NCBI GenBank assembly: GCA_023132895.1
Contig: JAGLXL010000004.1
Location: 1 to 64,000, forward strand
Length of the DNA: 64,000 nt
Direction of reading: 5' to 3'
DNA from: Nanobdellota archaeon
GTDB taxonomy: Archaea > Nanobdellota > Nanobdellia > Woesearchaeales > JAGLXL01
Of this stretch, positions 48,821 through 56,745 are shown piece after piece (the stretch's first letter is position 1; each line of letters begins with the position of its first letter). A program made the translations under genes and the position numbers. Below the pieces are notes generated by a model. The model was not told where the DNA came from. It worked only from the letters and a program-made list of their open reading frames with translations, and did not search any database.

Positions 48821-48880
48821 TATACTTCTTTATAAACCTTTTTCTTTATTTATACATAAATATACTTCTATAGAAGTATA
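48821..48880 (-). promoter_or_regulatory. Palindromic operator and promoter of the RHH-headed surface operon
   Basis: TATACTTCTATAGAAGTATA (48861-48880) is a perfect 20-bp palindrome. The half-site TATACTTCT recurs at 48821-48829 beside the TATA-like TTTATAAA (48829-48836), and TATACATAAATATAC overlaps between. Repeated sites of this kind suit cooperative RHH binding. Confidence 0.65.
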
Positions 48881-48912
48881 CTTTAAGCTAAAAATAAATG
48901 TTGAGAAATGAA

Positions 48913-49749
48913 CTAAACCAATAAAGGCGTCACAAAAACTTCAAGCAAAGAAGCTATAAAAAGAATTACAATGGCAATTAAAGTTAAATTCAAGGAATCC
49001 TTAACAATTTGTTTAAATTTTTTTCCTTTTAAGTCATGATTGACCCAGGCGAAAGCAATCATACCGCCGGCCAGAGCGCCGATAAAATAAGCCGCTATCT
49101 CAGGAATGCCGTGAAAAGTGTATTTTAACAAAGCAGTTGAAGTTAAGTTGACATAGCCAAAAAGACTGCCGCTGTGAGTGGTAACTTGGTCTCTAATGAA
49201 AGCACCAATAGCTGCAGCCATAACAGAAGCATTCCAAGCTAAAATTAAAATTGCTCCTGCTCCATAAAATAAGGAAAAAACAACACAAAAAAACAAAACC
49301 TGGATATTATTGAAAAATATTGAACTGACGGTGCCAAAAATTCCAAAAAAATTACCTGTGGCACTGCTTCTGACCACTAAGATGGTGTCTATCTGAGTGC
49401 TGAAAACCTTTTCAAAATAACCAGAAGGCAAAAAAACAGCCAAGAGCAAAAAAGCAGCCAAAAAACCAATAAACAGCCAAAGCAAAGTCATAATTGTTTT
49501 GCTGTGTTCTTTCAATAATTTGAATTCACTTTTGAATTTTAAATCTTTTTTCTCTTCTGCTTTGATTAAGCTATGGAAAAAAGGCATGACAGCAATTGTT
49601 ATTAGAGTGACCATGATAATACTAACATAACCTTCAAAAATCCAAAAACTCAAAAGAACTGCAACTAAAGAATAAACAAAACCAACCAAGAATATCCTGA
49701 TGGGATGGTCTACCATCTTTTTAGGATCTAATAATAATTCTAAAACCAT
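48913..49749 (-). CDS. SpoIIM/DUF95-family integral membrane protein
   Basis: 278 aa with about six membrane helices. F-F-N-N-I-Q-V (near 150) and the conserved F-H-G-I-P-E-I near 215 match the SpoIIM (stage II sporulation M-like) family, widespread in archaea and of unclear role; membrane remodelling is suspected in bacteria. A 70-aa two-helix protein is encoded 21 bp upstream on the same strand. Confidence 0.75.
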   Translation of the reverse strand: MVLELLLDPKKMVDHPIRIFLVGFVYSLVAVLLSFWIFEGYVSIIMVTLITIAVMPFFHSLIKAEEKKDLKFKSEFKLLKEHSKTIMTLLWLFIGFLAAFLLLAVFLPSGYFEKVFSTQIDTILVVRSSATGNFFGIFGTVSSIFFNNIQVLFFCVVFSLFYGAGAILILAWNASVMAAAIGAFIRDQVTTHSGSLFGYVNLTSTALLKYTFHGIPEIAAYFIGALAGGMIAFAWVNHDLKGKKFKQIVKDSLNLTLIAIVILFIASLLEVFVTPLLV

Positions 49750-49770
49750 AAAACTAATAAAATGCTTGTT

Positions 49771-49983
49771 TTATTTAAACTTTTTCAAATTTAAAATAAT
49801 CACAAAAATAACAAAAGCCAAAACTCCGATCCAAGGGACGATAAAATTACTTAGGGCATTCCAGCCAATAAACTGGCCAGTGATTCTATTTGAACCGTCA
49901 TTACTCAAAGTACACCACATTCCTCCAAACACCAGAAGCAAAAAAAAGATAGTTCCAGACACAAGATAATGCGTTTTTTTCAT
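49771..49983 (-). CDS. Small two-helix membrane protein
   Basis: 70 aa with hydrophobic segments about 5-25 and 45-65 and the sequence N-R-I-T-G-Q-F-I-G-W between. It leads the operon with the SpoIIM-family gene. No domain recognised. Confidence 0.5.
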   Translation of the reverse strand: MKKTHYLVSGTIFFLLLVFGGMWCTLSNDGSNRITGQFIGWNALSNFIVPWIGVLAFVIFVIILNLKKFK

Positions 49984-50181
49984 TGTTTTATCACGACTTG
50001 GTTACAGAATTGTTAATATTTTTTATAAAAGTTTCCTTTTCGGATTAATTTTATCAAAATATAAAATTTTGACAAAAAAAGACAATCATTTTTACTAGAT
50101 TTCAATAATTTTTTACAAAAATCTTATCAAAAATCAAAAAATTATTAAATAAATTTATATTTTCTCCACTAAAAGAGGTGA

Positions 50182-52497
50182 ATGATAATTAAAAAAGAGT
50201 TTGATAAAGATAAAACGCTAGAAAAGAGTGAAGAAAAGTTCAGAACAATTTTTGAAAATTTAAGAGATACTGTTATTTTTGTTAATAAGAAAGGAAGAAT
50301 TCTTGATATCAGTCCGAATGTTGAAGAAAGATTTGGTTATAAAAAACAAGAAGTGGTAGGTAAAACTTTTATGGAGCTGGGCATTTTTACTTTAAAAGAT
50401 ACACCAAAAATCATTAGACTTTTCAAAGATGTATTTATTAATGGCAAGACAATACCCTTTCTTGAACTAGAAATCAAACATAAAAAAGGCAATAAAATTC
50501 CTGTCGAAGCTAGTACTAAGTTTATTAAAAAAGATGATAAAATAGAAGGCGTTTTAACTACAATCAGAGATATTACTGAACGGAAAAAAATAGAAAATGC
50601 CTTACGAGAGAGTGAAAAAAAGTACAAGACTGTTACTGATAACTCTCCCAACGGAATCTATTTGCTTAGTTCAGATGGAAAATTCAAATTTGCCAATAAA
50701 GCTCTTATTGACCTCTCTGGTTATTCTGCCAAGGAATTTATGGAAATAAATCCTTTTGAGTTTGTCCATCCCGATTACCAGGATACTTTAAAAAATCTTA
50801 CCCAAAAAGCCTTTGCCGGAGATACTTCTACTCCCCCTCCAAAATCAGAGTTCAAAATCATTCGAAAAAACAAAGAAATTAGATGGGTACACTTAAAACC
50901 AACCATTATCAAATATAAAGGAAAACCCGCTATTCTTGGTAATGTAATAGATATTACTGAACGAAAGAAGATAGAAGAAGTATTGAAAAAAGAAAGAAAT
51001 ATTCTTAATAACATTATCAAACTCAATCCATATAGTATATCTATGTATGATAGTGAAGGTCATTATGTTTTGGGAAATCAAGCATACTTAAATCTTTTCG
51101 GAGGAATTCCCCCGCCCCCAGAATATTCAATATTCAATGACCCCATCCTAAAAAAAGCAGGTTTCCAGGAACAAATCCTTAAGCTCAAAGAAGGAGAAGC
51201 CATAGAATCTCCCATTGAAGTATGGTATAACCCACACAACATAAAGGCAGATTTACCAGATAAGAATGTTTGTACATGTGGCACGGCCTTCCCTATAGTT
51301 GACTCGGATGGTGATGTTAAGAATATCGTAGTCATGCACGAAGACATCACCGAGCGAAAAAAAGCTGAACAAAAGATAAGGGATAATCTCATCCTAATCC
51401 AAAAGCAAAACATTCAATTAATCAACTTACAAAGAAAATTAAAGGCATATTCAAGAAAGCTGGAAAGAAAAGTAAAGAGGCTTGAAAAACTTAAATTAAC
51501 CCAAAAAGAAAAGATGGTCTTTTCCGGATTGGTTCAATTCCCCAATCTCAATGACCAGAAACTTGCTCAGGAGATTAAAATTAATCGCTCTACTGTTACT
51601 GCCATCAGAAATCGTCTTGAACAAAAAAGATTTTTTAGAGTAATCAACATACCTCACCCCAATCAACTTGACTGTGAATTAATTGACATAGCCACTGGTT
51701 ATTTTGAACGACCTCTAAAGAATATCCACTTAAAAAGTTTGATAGAAAACTTCAAAGATATGGCTGAAGTATTTTTTGTTGATTTAACTGAGAGAAAATT
51801 CATTATCTTTTCAGCTCTTTCGGACCTGATTGCTCATCGAAGAATGATGAACAAATTGGAAGAAATTTTTAATAATCTAAATTCGAATGTTAAACCGAAC
51901 CACATACATTTTCCTTCTCAAATCACGAATTTTGATTTTTTCTTTGATTTTAACAATGCTTTGGATAACCCTCCTTGCAGGATAAAAAAACCTTCTTCGG
52001 CAGAAAATATCGTTTTGCCTAAAAAACTCAACAAAAACCAAAAGAAAATTTTTTATTTATTAGTCAAACATCCGGGTTGTTCTATCAAAAAATTGGCTGA
52101 CCTTTCTGGCTTAACAAAAATAACAGCCAGCAAAATCATGAAATTTCTTTTTGACCAGCAACTACTGATAACTAAAGTTGTTCCTAATCTGAGAAAATTA
52201 AATTGCCAAACTATCGTCTTGCACCATTTTTCCCCTGCTGAAAAATTGATTGAGATTAGGAAAAGATTGCCTCGAAAACATTCTCCCTCCATCATCCTGA
52301 ACATGTCTAATGAGACTGATTTTCTTGAGTTAGTCGCGTATAAAGACAATTACACAAAAAACAAATACGAAGAATTTCTTAATTATCACCATAATCGTCT
52401 TGATATTGATCATAAGAAAATGGGCCTCTTATTAAACGAAATAAAATACCAAAAGCTGGATTTTGCCCCTTTGGTCAAAAAAAGCCTTGGTTTTTAA
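50182..52497 (+). CDS. PAS-domain sensor with two Lrp-like winged-helix domains
   Basis: 771 aa. Three PAS domains (about 18-135, 145-258, 275-395), each closing with I-T-E-R-K-(K/I) (PAC-type end), then a coiled coil (about 400-440). DNA-binding winged helices follow at about 450-500 (L-A-Q-E-I-K-I-N-R-S-T-V-T) and 615-665 (L-A-D-L-S-G-L-T-K-I-T-A-S), each followed by a ligand-like domain. No kinase domain, so it is a one-component sensor-regulator. A TATA-like TTTATATT about 25 bp upstream and a very close GAGGTG favour a leaderless start. Target genes unknown; the transport operon lies next door. Confidence 0.75.
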   Translation: MIIKKEFDKDKTLEKSEEKFRTIFENLRDTVIFVNKKGRILDISPNVEERFGYKKQEVVGKTFMELGIFTLKDTPKIIRLFKDVFINGKTIPFLELEIKHKKGNKIPVEASTKFIKKDDKIEGVLTTIRDITERKKIENALRESEKKYKTVTDNSPNGIYLLSSDGKFKFANKALIDLSGYSAKEFMEINPFEFVHPDYQDTLKNLTQKAFAGDTSTPPPKSEFKIIRKNKEIRWVHLKPTIIKYKGKPAILGNVIDITERKKIEEVLKKERNILNNIIKLNPYSISMYDSEGHYVLGNQAYLNLFGGIPPPPEYSIFNDPILKKAGFQEQILKLKEGEAIESPIEVWYNPHNIKADLPDKNVCTCGTAFPIVDSDGDVKNIVVMHEDITERKKAEQKIRDNLILIQKQNIQLINLQRKLKAYSRKLERKVKRLEKLKLTQKEKMVFSGLVQFPNLNDQKLAQEIKINRSTVTAIRNRLEQKRFFRVINIPHPNQLDCELIDIATGYFERPLKNIHLKSLIENFKDMAEVFFVDLTERKFIIFSALSDLIAHRRMMNKLEEIFNNLNSNVKPNHIHFPSQITNFDFFFDFNNALDNPPCRIKKPSSAENIVLPKKLNKNQKKIFYLLVKHPGCSIKKLADLSGLTKITASKIMKFLFDQQLLITKVVPNLRKLNCQTIVLHHFSPAEKLIEIRKRLPRKHSPSIILNMSNETDFLELVAYKDNYTKNKYEEFLNYHHNRLDIDHKKMGLLLNEIKYQKLDFAPLVKKSLGF

Positions 52498-52558
52498 TAC
52501 AACAATAGCAAAAAATTAAAATACTCTAATTGATTTTAACTTAAACTGGGGTGATAAA

Positions 52559-52690
52559 ATGAAGTTATTCAACTGGATCTTAGGTAGAAAAGATTATCTC
52601 AACTGGGATGAGTACGAAAAAATAAAAAACGCAAAAGAAGAGGAAGCCTGGCAAAAAGCCAAAACACCAAAATTCAGCATTTCTAAATAA
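52559..52690 (+). CDS. 43-aa protein heading the P-type ATPase operon
   Basis: ATG preceded by GGGGTGAT. Encodes M-K-L-F-N-W-I-L-G-R-K-D-Y-L-N-W-D-E-Y-E-K followed by a charged helix. The amphipathic, aromatic N-terminus could bind membrane. Its stop is 2 bp before the ATPase start. It may be a small regulatory subunit, as sarcolipin-type peptides are for some P-type pumps; that is analogy only. Confidence 0.6.
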   Translation: MKLFNWILGRKDYLNWDEYEKIKNAKEEEAWQKAKTPKFSISK

Positions 52691-52692
52691 CC

Positions 52693-55407
52693 ATGAATGA
52701 CGCTTATACTAAAGAGGTTGACTCAGTAATCCTAGAATTAAAGACTTCTCAAGAGCAAGGTCTAACCAGTCATGAAGCAGAAACCCGCCTGCATGAATAT
52801 GGCCTTAATCTTATCCAAGAAGAGCATAAAATCAGTCCGTTTAAAATTCTCATCGAACAATTCAAAAGCCCCCTAGTCTGGATTCTCATTGTTGCCACTA
52901 TTGTCTCACTTTTCCTTGAAGAATATATTGATGCTGGAGTCATTGGTGCTATTGTCATCCTCAATGCTATTCTTGGTTTTATTCAGGAATACAAAGCAGA
53001 AAGAGCTATTGAAGCCTTAAGAAAAATGGCTTCTCCTAAAGCCAAAGTTATCAGGGACGGCCAGGAAAAAGAAATCGAAAGCCGTTATCTTGTTCCTGGA
53101 GACATCCTTGTTCTAGAAACTGGTGATAAAATTCCTGCTGATGCCAGATTAATTGAAATTCATTCTCTAGAAACCCAAGAAGCTTCTCTGACTGGAGAAA
53201 GTACTCCAGTTATCAAAGAACTTAAACCAGTTAATATCTCCACACCTTTAGGCGACCGCCACAATATGGTATTCTTTGGCACTATTGTCACTAAAGGCCG
53301 GGCCAAAGCAGTTGTCGCCGGCACTGGCATGAAAACAGAATTTGGCAAGATTGCCACTTTAATTCAAACAGCTGAACAAGAACTCACCCCTTTGCAAAAA
53401 CAACTCAAAAACCTGGGCAAATGGCTGGGCATTGCAGTTCTTGGTGTTGCTGTACTTGTTTTTGCCGCAGGATTAATCAGAGAATCAATTATTGGCACTC
53501 TTAACACAACCGTACTCCAAAAACTCTTCTTAGTTGCTATTGCCCTGGCAGTTGCCGCTATTCCAGAAGGCCTGCCAGCTGTTGTTACTATTTCCTTAAG
53601 CCTGGGTGTCAAACGCATGATCAAGAGAAATGCCTTAGTCAGAAAACTTCCAAGTGTCGAAACTTTAGGTTCAGTCGATGTTATCTGTAGTGATAAAACC
53701 GGCACTTTAACAAAAAATGAAATGACTGTCAAAAAAATCTGGAACAGCGATAAAATCTATGAAGTTACTGGCGCTGGCTACGGGCCAGAAGGCACTTTTG
53801 TTTTAGACAAACAAATCACTGCCCCTAATGATGACCTTAAAAAATTGCTTTTAATGGGTGCTCTTTGCAATGATTCCAAATTAACACAGGAAAATGAACA
53901 AAGAAAGGTTATTGGCGATCCAACAGAAGCCTGTCTTTTAGTCAGCGCAGAAAAAGCCGGCATCAAAAAATCAGAAATAGATAAAACTTATCCAAGATTA
54001 GATGAAATTCCTTTTTCATCAGAAAGAAAATGCATGACTACTATCAATAGTGTCTATGGCAAAAAAGTCGCTCTCACCAAAGGTGCGCCAGATGTTATCC
54101 TTCAATTATGCGACCGCATTCTCATTAACGGCAAAGTCCTCCGCCTCTCTAGACCAAAAATAAAAGAAATTCTAGAAATTAATGAAAAATTTGCTTCTGA
54201 AGCTTTGAGAGTTCTTGGTTTTGCTTACAAAGATGCCAAAGACACTAAAGATTCAGAAAAAAACCTGGTCTTCATTGGCCTCCAGGCCATGATTGATCCT
54301 CCTAGAGAAGAAGTCAAAGAAGCTATCCAAAGAGCAAAGATAGCTGGCATCAGAACTATTATGATTACTGGTGACCACAAAACAACTGCAGTTGCCATTG
54401 CCAAAGAACTGGGCATTGAAGGCCGTGCCATCACTGGCCAGGATGTTGAAAAAATGCTAGATAGCGACTTCAACAAACAAGTTGATTTTATTGGTATTTA
54501 TGCCCGTGTTAATCCCGAACACAAAATCAAGATTATTACTGCTCTCAAAAATAAAGGTTATACTGTGGCCATGACCGGCGATGGTGTCAATGATGCCCCT
54601 GCCCTTAAAAAAGCAGATATGGGTATTGCCATGGGCATTACCGGAACTGATGTCAGTAAAGAAGCCAGTGATATGATTCTCACCGATGATAACTTCGCCA
54701 GCATCGTCAATGCAGTTGAAGAAGGCCGAAATATCTTTGACAACATCAGGAAATTTGTTATCTATTTACTCTCCTCAAATTCAGGTGAAGTTCTCATCAT
54801 CCTTTTATCCATGCTCGTAGGACTTCCCTTACCATTAATTGCCGTCCAAATCCTTTGGATTAATTTAATCACCGACGGAGCGCCAGCCACTGCTCTGGGT
54901 GTCGAGCCAGCAGAACCAGGTATCATGCAGAGAAAACCAATCAAACATGGCGAACATGTTGTTACCAAACAAAGATTTATTTGGATTATTTTAGTCGGCC
55001 TGATCATGACTCTCGGCACCTTAGGAGTTTTTACTTACGCTTTATTAACCAGCGGCTGGACCTGGGGCACTTCTATCGGCTTTGGCGCCCCACCGCATTA
55101 TTACCTTTACGCCATCACCATTTCATTTACAACTTTAATGCTTTTCCAGATGTTTAATGTCATTAATTGTAAAGAATTAAGAATCTCTTCATTAAGACAA
55201 TTCTTTTCAAATAAATGGTTGTTAGGAGCTATTCTCCTTTCCATCATCTTACAAATAGCAGTAGTCTATGTTCCGTTCCTTAATCAACTCTTTAGCACCA
55301 TACCTTTAAGCATTGGTGATTGGATTGTTAGTATTGCAGTGGCTTCTTCTGTTCTTTGGTTTGGTGAAATCTATAAATTAGTTTTTAAACAAAAGGTCAA
55401 ACAATAA
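52693..55407 (+). CDS. P-type IIA cation ATPase, calcium type
   Basis: 904 aa, full length. Actuator T-G-E-S-T-P (near 165), phosphorylation D-K-T-G-T-L-T (near 333), hinge M-T-G-D-G-V-N-D-A-P (near 625) and ten membrane helices. M4 contains P-E-G-L-P-A and M6 N-L-I-T-D-G-A-P-A-T-A-L-G, as in calcium/manganese (SERCA/PMR1) pumps; M5 lacks a clear Na,K-ATPase signature. Exports or detoxifies Ca2+ or Mn2+. It is co-transcribed with a CaCA-type exchanger. Confidence 0.9.
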   Translation: MNDAYTKEVDSVILELKTSQEQGLTSHEAETRLHEYGLNLIQEEHKISPFKILIEQFKSPLVWILIVATIVSLFLEEYIDAGVIGAIVILNAILGFIQEYKAERAIEALRKMASPKAKVIRDGQEKEIESRYLVPGDILVLETGDKIPADARLIEIHSLETQEASLTGESTPVIKELKPVNISTPLGDRHNMVFFGTIVTKGRAKAVVAGTGMKTEFGKIATLIQTAEQELTPLQKQLKNLGKWLGIAVLGVAVLVFAAGLIRESIIGTLNTTVLQKLFLVAIALAVAAIPEGLPAVVTISLSLGVKRMIKRNALVRKLPSVETLGSVDVICSDKTGTLTKNEMTVKKIWNSDKIYEVTGAGYGPEGTFVLDKQITAPNDDLKKLLLMGALCNDSKLTQENEQRKVIGDPTEACLLVSAEKAGIKKSEIDKTYPRLDEIPFSSERKCMTTINSVYGKKVALTKGAPDVILQLCDRILINGKVLRLSRPKIKEILEINEKFASEALRVLGFAYKDAKDTKDSEKNLVFIGLQAMIDPPREEVKEAIQRAKIAGIRTIMITGDHKTTAVAIAKELGIEGRAITGQDVEKMLDSDFNKQVDFIGIYARVNPEHKIKIITALKNKGYTVAMTGDGVNDAPALKKADMGIAMGITGTDVSKEASDMILTDDNFASIVNAVEEGRNIFDNIRKFVIYLLSSNSGEVLIILLSMLVGLPLPLIAVQILWINLITDGAPATALGVEPAEPGIMQRKPIKHGEHVVTKQRFIWIILVGLIMTLGTLGVFTYALLTSGWTWGTSIGFGAPPHYYLYAITISFTTLMLFQMFNVINCKELRISSLRQFFSNKWLLGAILLSIILQIAVVYVPFLNQLFSTIPLSIGDWIVSIAVASSVLWFGEIYKLVFKQKVKQ

Positions 55408-55408
55408 A

Positions 55409-56377
55409 ATGGTCCTTGAAGCCTTTGCAGCCTCATATCCAAAATTATATCTTTTTTTAATTGTTGTTGCTAGTATTGCCATTATGCTCCAAAGTTCCCG
55501 CATGCTGCTGCAGGGAATTACTGGCTGGGCTAAAAAACTTGGTTTGTCAGATTATTTAGTCGGCCTTTTCATCATTGCTATTGTTGCTTCGTTTCCAGAA
55601 CTTGTTGCAGGAATTTTTGGATCATTAGAAGGCCAGCCAGGCCTTGTCATTGGAACTATCATTGGCTCAAATATTGGCGGATTAACCTTTGTCCTGGGAA
55701 TCATGGCCTTAGTTGGCAAAAAAGTTAACATTAAATCTAAACTGTTTAACAAAGTCAAATACATTGTTTTTGCCTTTACAATTTTGCCCATACTTTTATT
55801 GATTGATGGAAGATTAGGCAGAATTGATGGTATTATTTTAGTTGTTGCTTACCTAGTCTATATTATTTATGTCTGGAAAAAAGAAGGCGAAGCCGGCAAA
55901 ATTAAAAAAGATGTCAAAATTAAAAACATCTGGCTGCATGGTTTGATTTTTATCCTTGCTCTAGGCGCCATGTTATTGGCTGGCCGCTGGCTGGTCTTTG
56001 GTTCAGTTGAAATTGCTAAAAGGCTTAACATCCCGGCCTTTATCATCGGTACTTTTCTTTTAGGGGTTGTTTCCCAATTGCCAGACTTATTAGTCATTAT
56101 CCGCTCTGAACTCAAAGGACATAAAGATATTGGTATGGGCGACTTGCTCGGCAGCACTTTAACCAAAGCCTTGCTTTTCCTCGGTATTTTAGCTATTATC
56201 TTCCCTTTTTCCTTGCCTTTCTCAACTATCTTAGTCAGTGGAATATTCCTGGCCCTTGCCATGGGACTTACTCTTTATTTCATGAAACAAGGCTGGGCCA
56301 CCTGGAAACACGGCATTTTAATGATTGGGATTTATTTAGTTTTTGTTGTTATAGAATTAGTTAGGTTTTATGTTTGA
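55409..56377 (+). CDS. CaCA-superfamily cation exchanger
   Basis: 322 aa, about ten helices, with both alpha-repeats: A-S-F-P-E-L-V-A-G-I then G-S-N-I-G-G (about 50-90), and S-Q-L-P-D-L-L-V-I-I then G-D-L-L-G-S-T (about 212-250). The second has Gln/Asp in place of the usual P-E pair, so selectivity may differ from a classic Na+/Ca2+ exchanger. One base separates it from the ATPase gene, giving a two-pump operon for the same ion. Confidence 0.82.
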   Translation: MVLEAFAASYPKLYLFLIVVASIAIMLQSSRMLLQGITGWAKKLGLSDYLVGLFIIAIVASFPELVAGIFGSLEGQPGLVIGTIIGSNIGGLTFVLGIMALVGKKVNIKSKLFNKVKYIVFAFTILPILLLIDGRLGRIDGIILVVAYLVYIIYVWKKEGEAGKIKKDVKIKNIWLHGLIFILALGAMLLAGRWLVFGSVEIAKRLNIPAFIIGTFLLGVVSQLPDLLVIIRSELKGHKDIGMGDLLGSTLTKALLFLGILAIIFPFSLPFSTILVSGIFLALAMGLTLYFMKQGWATWKHGILMIGIYLVFVVIELVRFYV

Positions 56378-56461
56378 TTATTTCTGGGCTTTGCAACCAA
56401 AACCAGCGAAAAAGTTTTCAACTTTGCTTAAAAATCTTTGATTTTTGGCACCAACTGCGTT

Positions 56462-56499
56462 GGTTTCTGGGCTTCTAAAACGCTTGCGTTTCAGAAACC
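56462..56499. terminator. Nested stem-loop after the CaCA gene
   Basis: GGTTTCTG/CAGAAACC (56462-56469, 56492-56499) encloses AAACGC-TT-GCGTTT (56478-56491); the inner 8 nt on one side bulge. A smaller CCAAC-TGC-GTTGG precedes it. Possible terminator for the transport operon. Confidence 0.4.
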
Positions 56500-56509
56500 T
56501 TTAAATACA

Positions 56510-56554
56510 ATTAGTACTATTTATGTAATTATATAGTTATAAATTAGTACTAAT
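56510..56554 (+). promoter_or_regulatory. Twin operators and TATA box of the AbrB gene
   Basis: ATTAGTACTAAT (56543-56554) is a perfect palindrome, and ATTAGTACTAT (56510-56520) is a second copy 33 bp upstream. The TATA-like TTATAAA (about 56536-56542) lies between, right next to the second copy. Confidence 0.6.
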
Positions 56555-56574
56555 GGCGAGAAAAAGAGGTTAAT

Positions 56575-56745
56575 TTGGTAAAAGTTGTAGTAAACAACGG
56601 TCAGTATAAGATTACAATACCTAAAGATATTGCTCTGGCTAAAGGCTGGAATTCTGATACTCGTTTAATGGTCATTATGAATACTGAGGGAGATATTGTT
56701 CTAAAGGAAATTGCGGGAAAAAGAGGCAGACATGGTAAGAAATAA
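56575..56745 (+). CDS. AbrB/SpoVT-type regulator, 56 aa
   Basis: TTG start after AAGAGGT. V-V-V-N-N-G-Q-Y-K-I-T-I-P-K-D-I-A-L-A-K-G-W then D-T-R-L-M-V-I-M and a basic tail: a single swapped-hairpin AbrB domain of the short archaeal kind. Its last 14 bp overlap the 1230-aa surface gene. Twin palindromes flank its TATA box, so autoregulation of the surface operon is likely. Confidence 0.7.
   Translation: MVKVVVNNGQYKITIPKDIALAKGWNSDTRLMVIMNTEGDIVLKEIAGKRGRHGKK

Noticed and set aside
50175-50185. Shine-Dalgarno use for the PAS regulator
   Set aside because: GAGGTG is only one base from the ATG, too close to act; the TATA spacing fits a leaderless start better.
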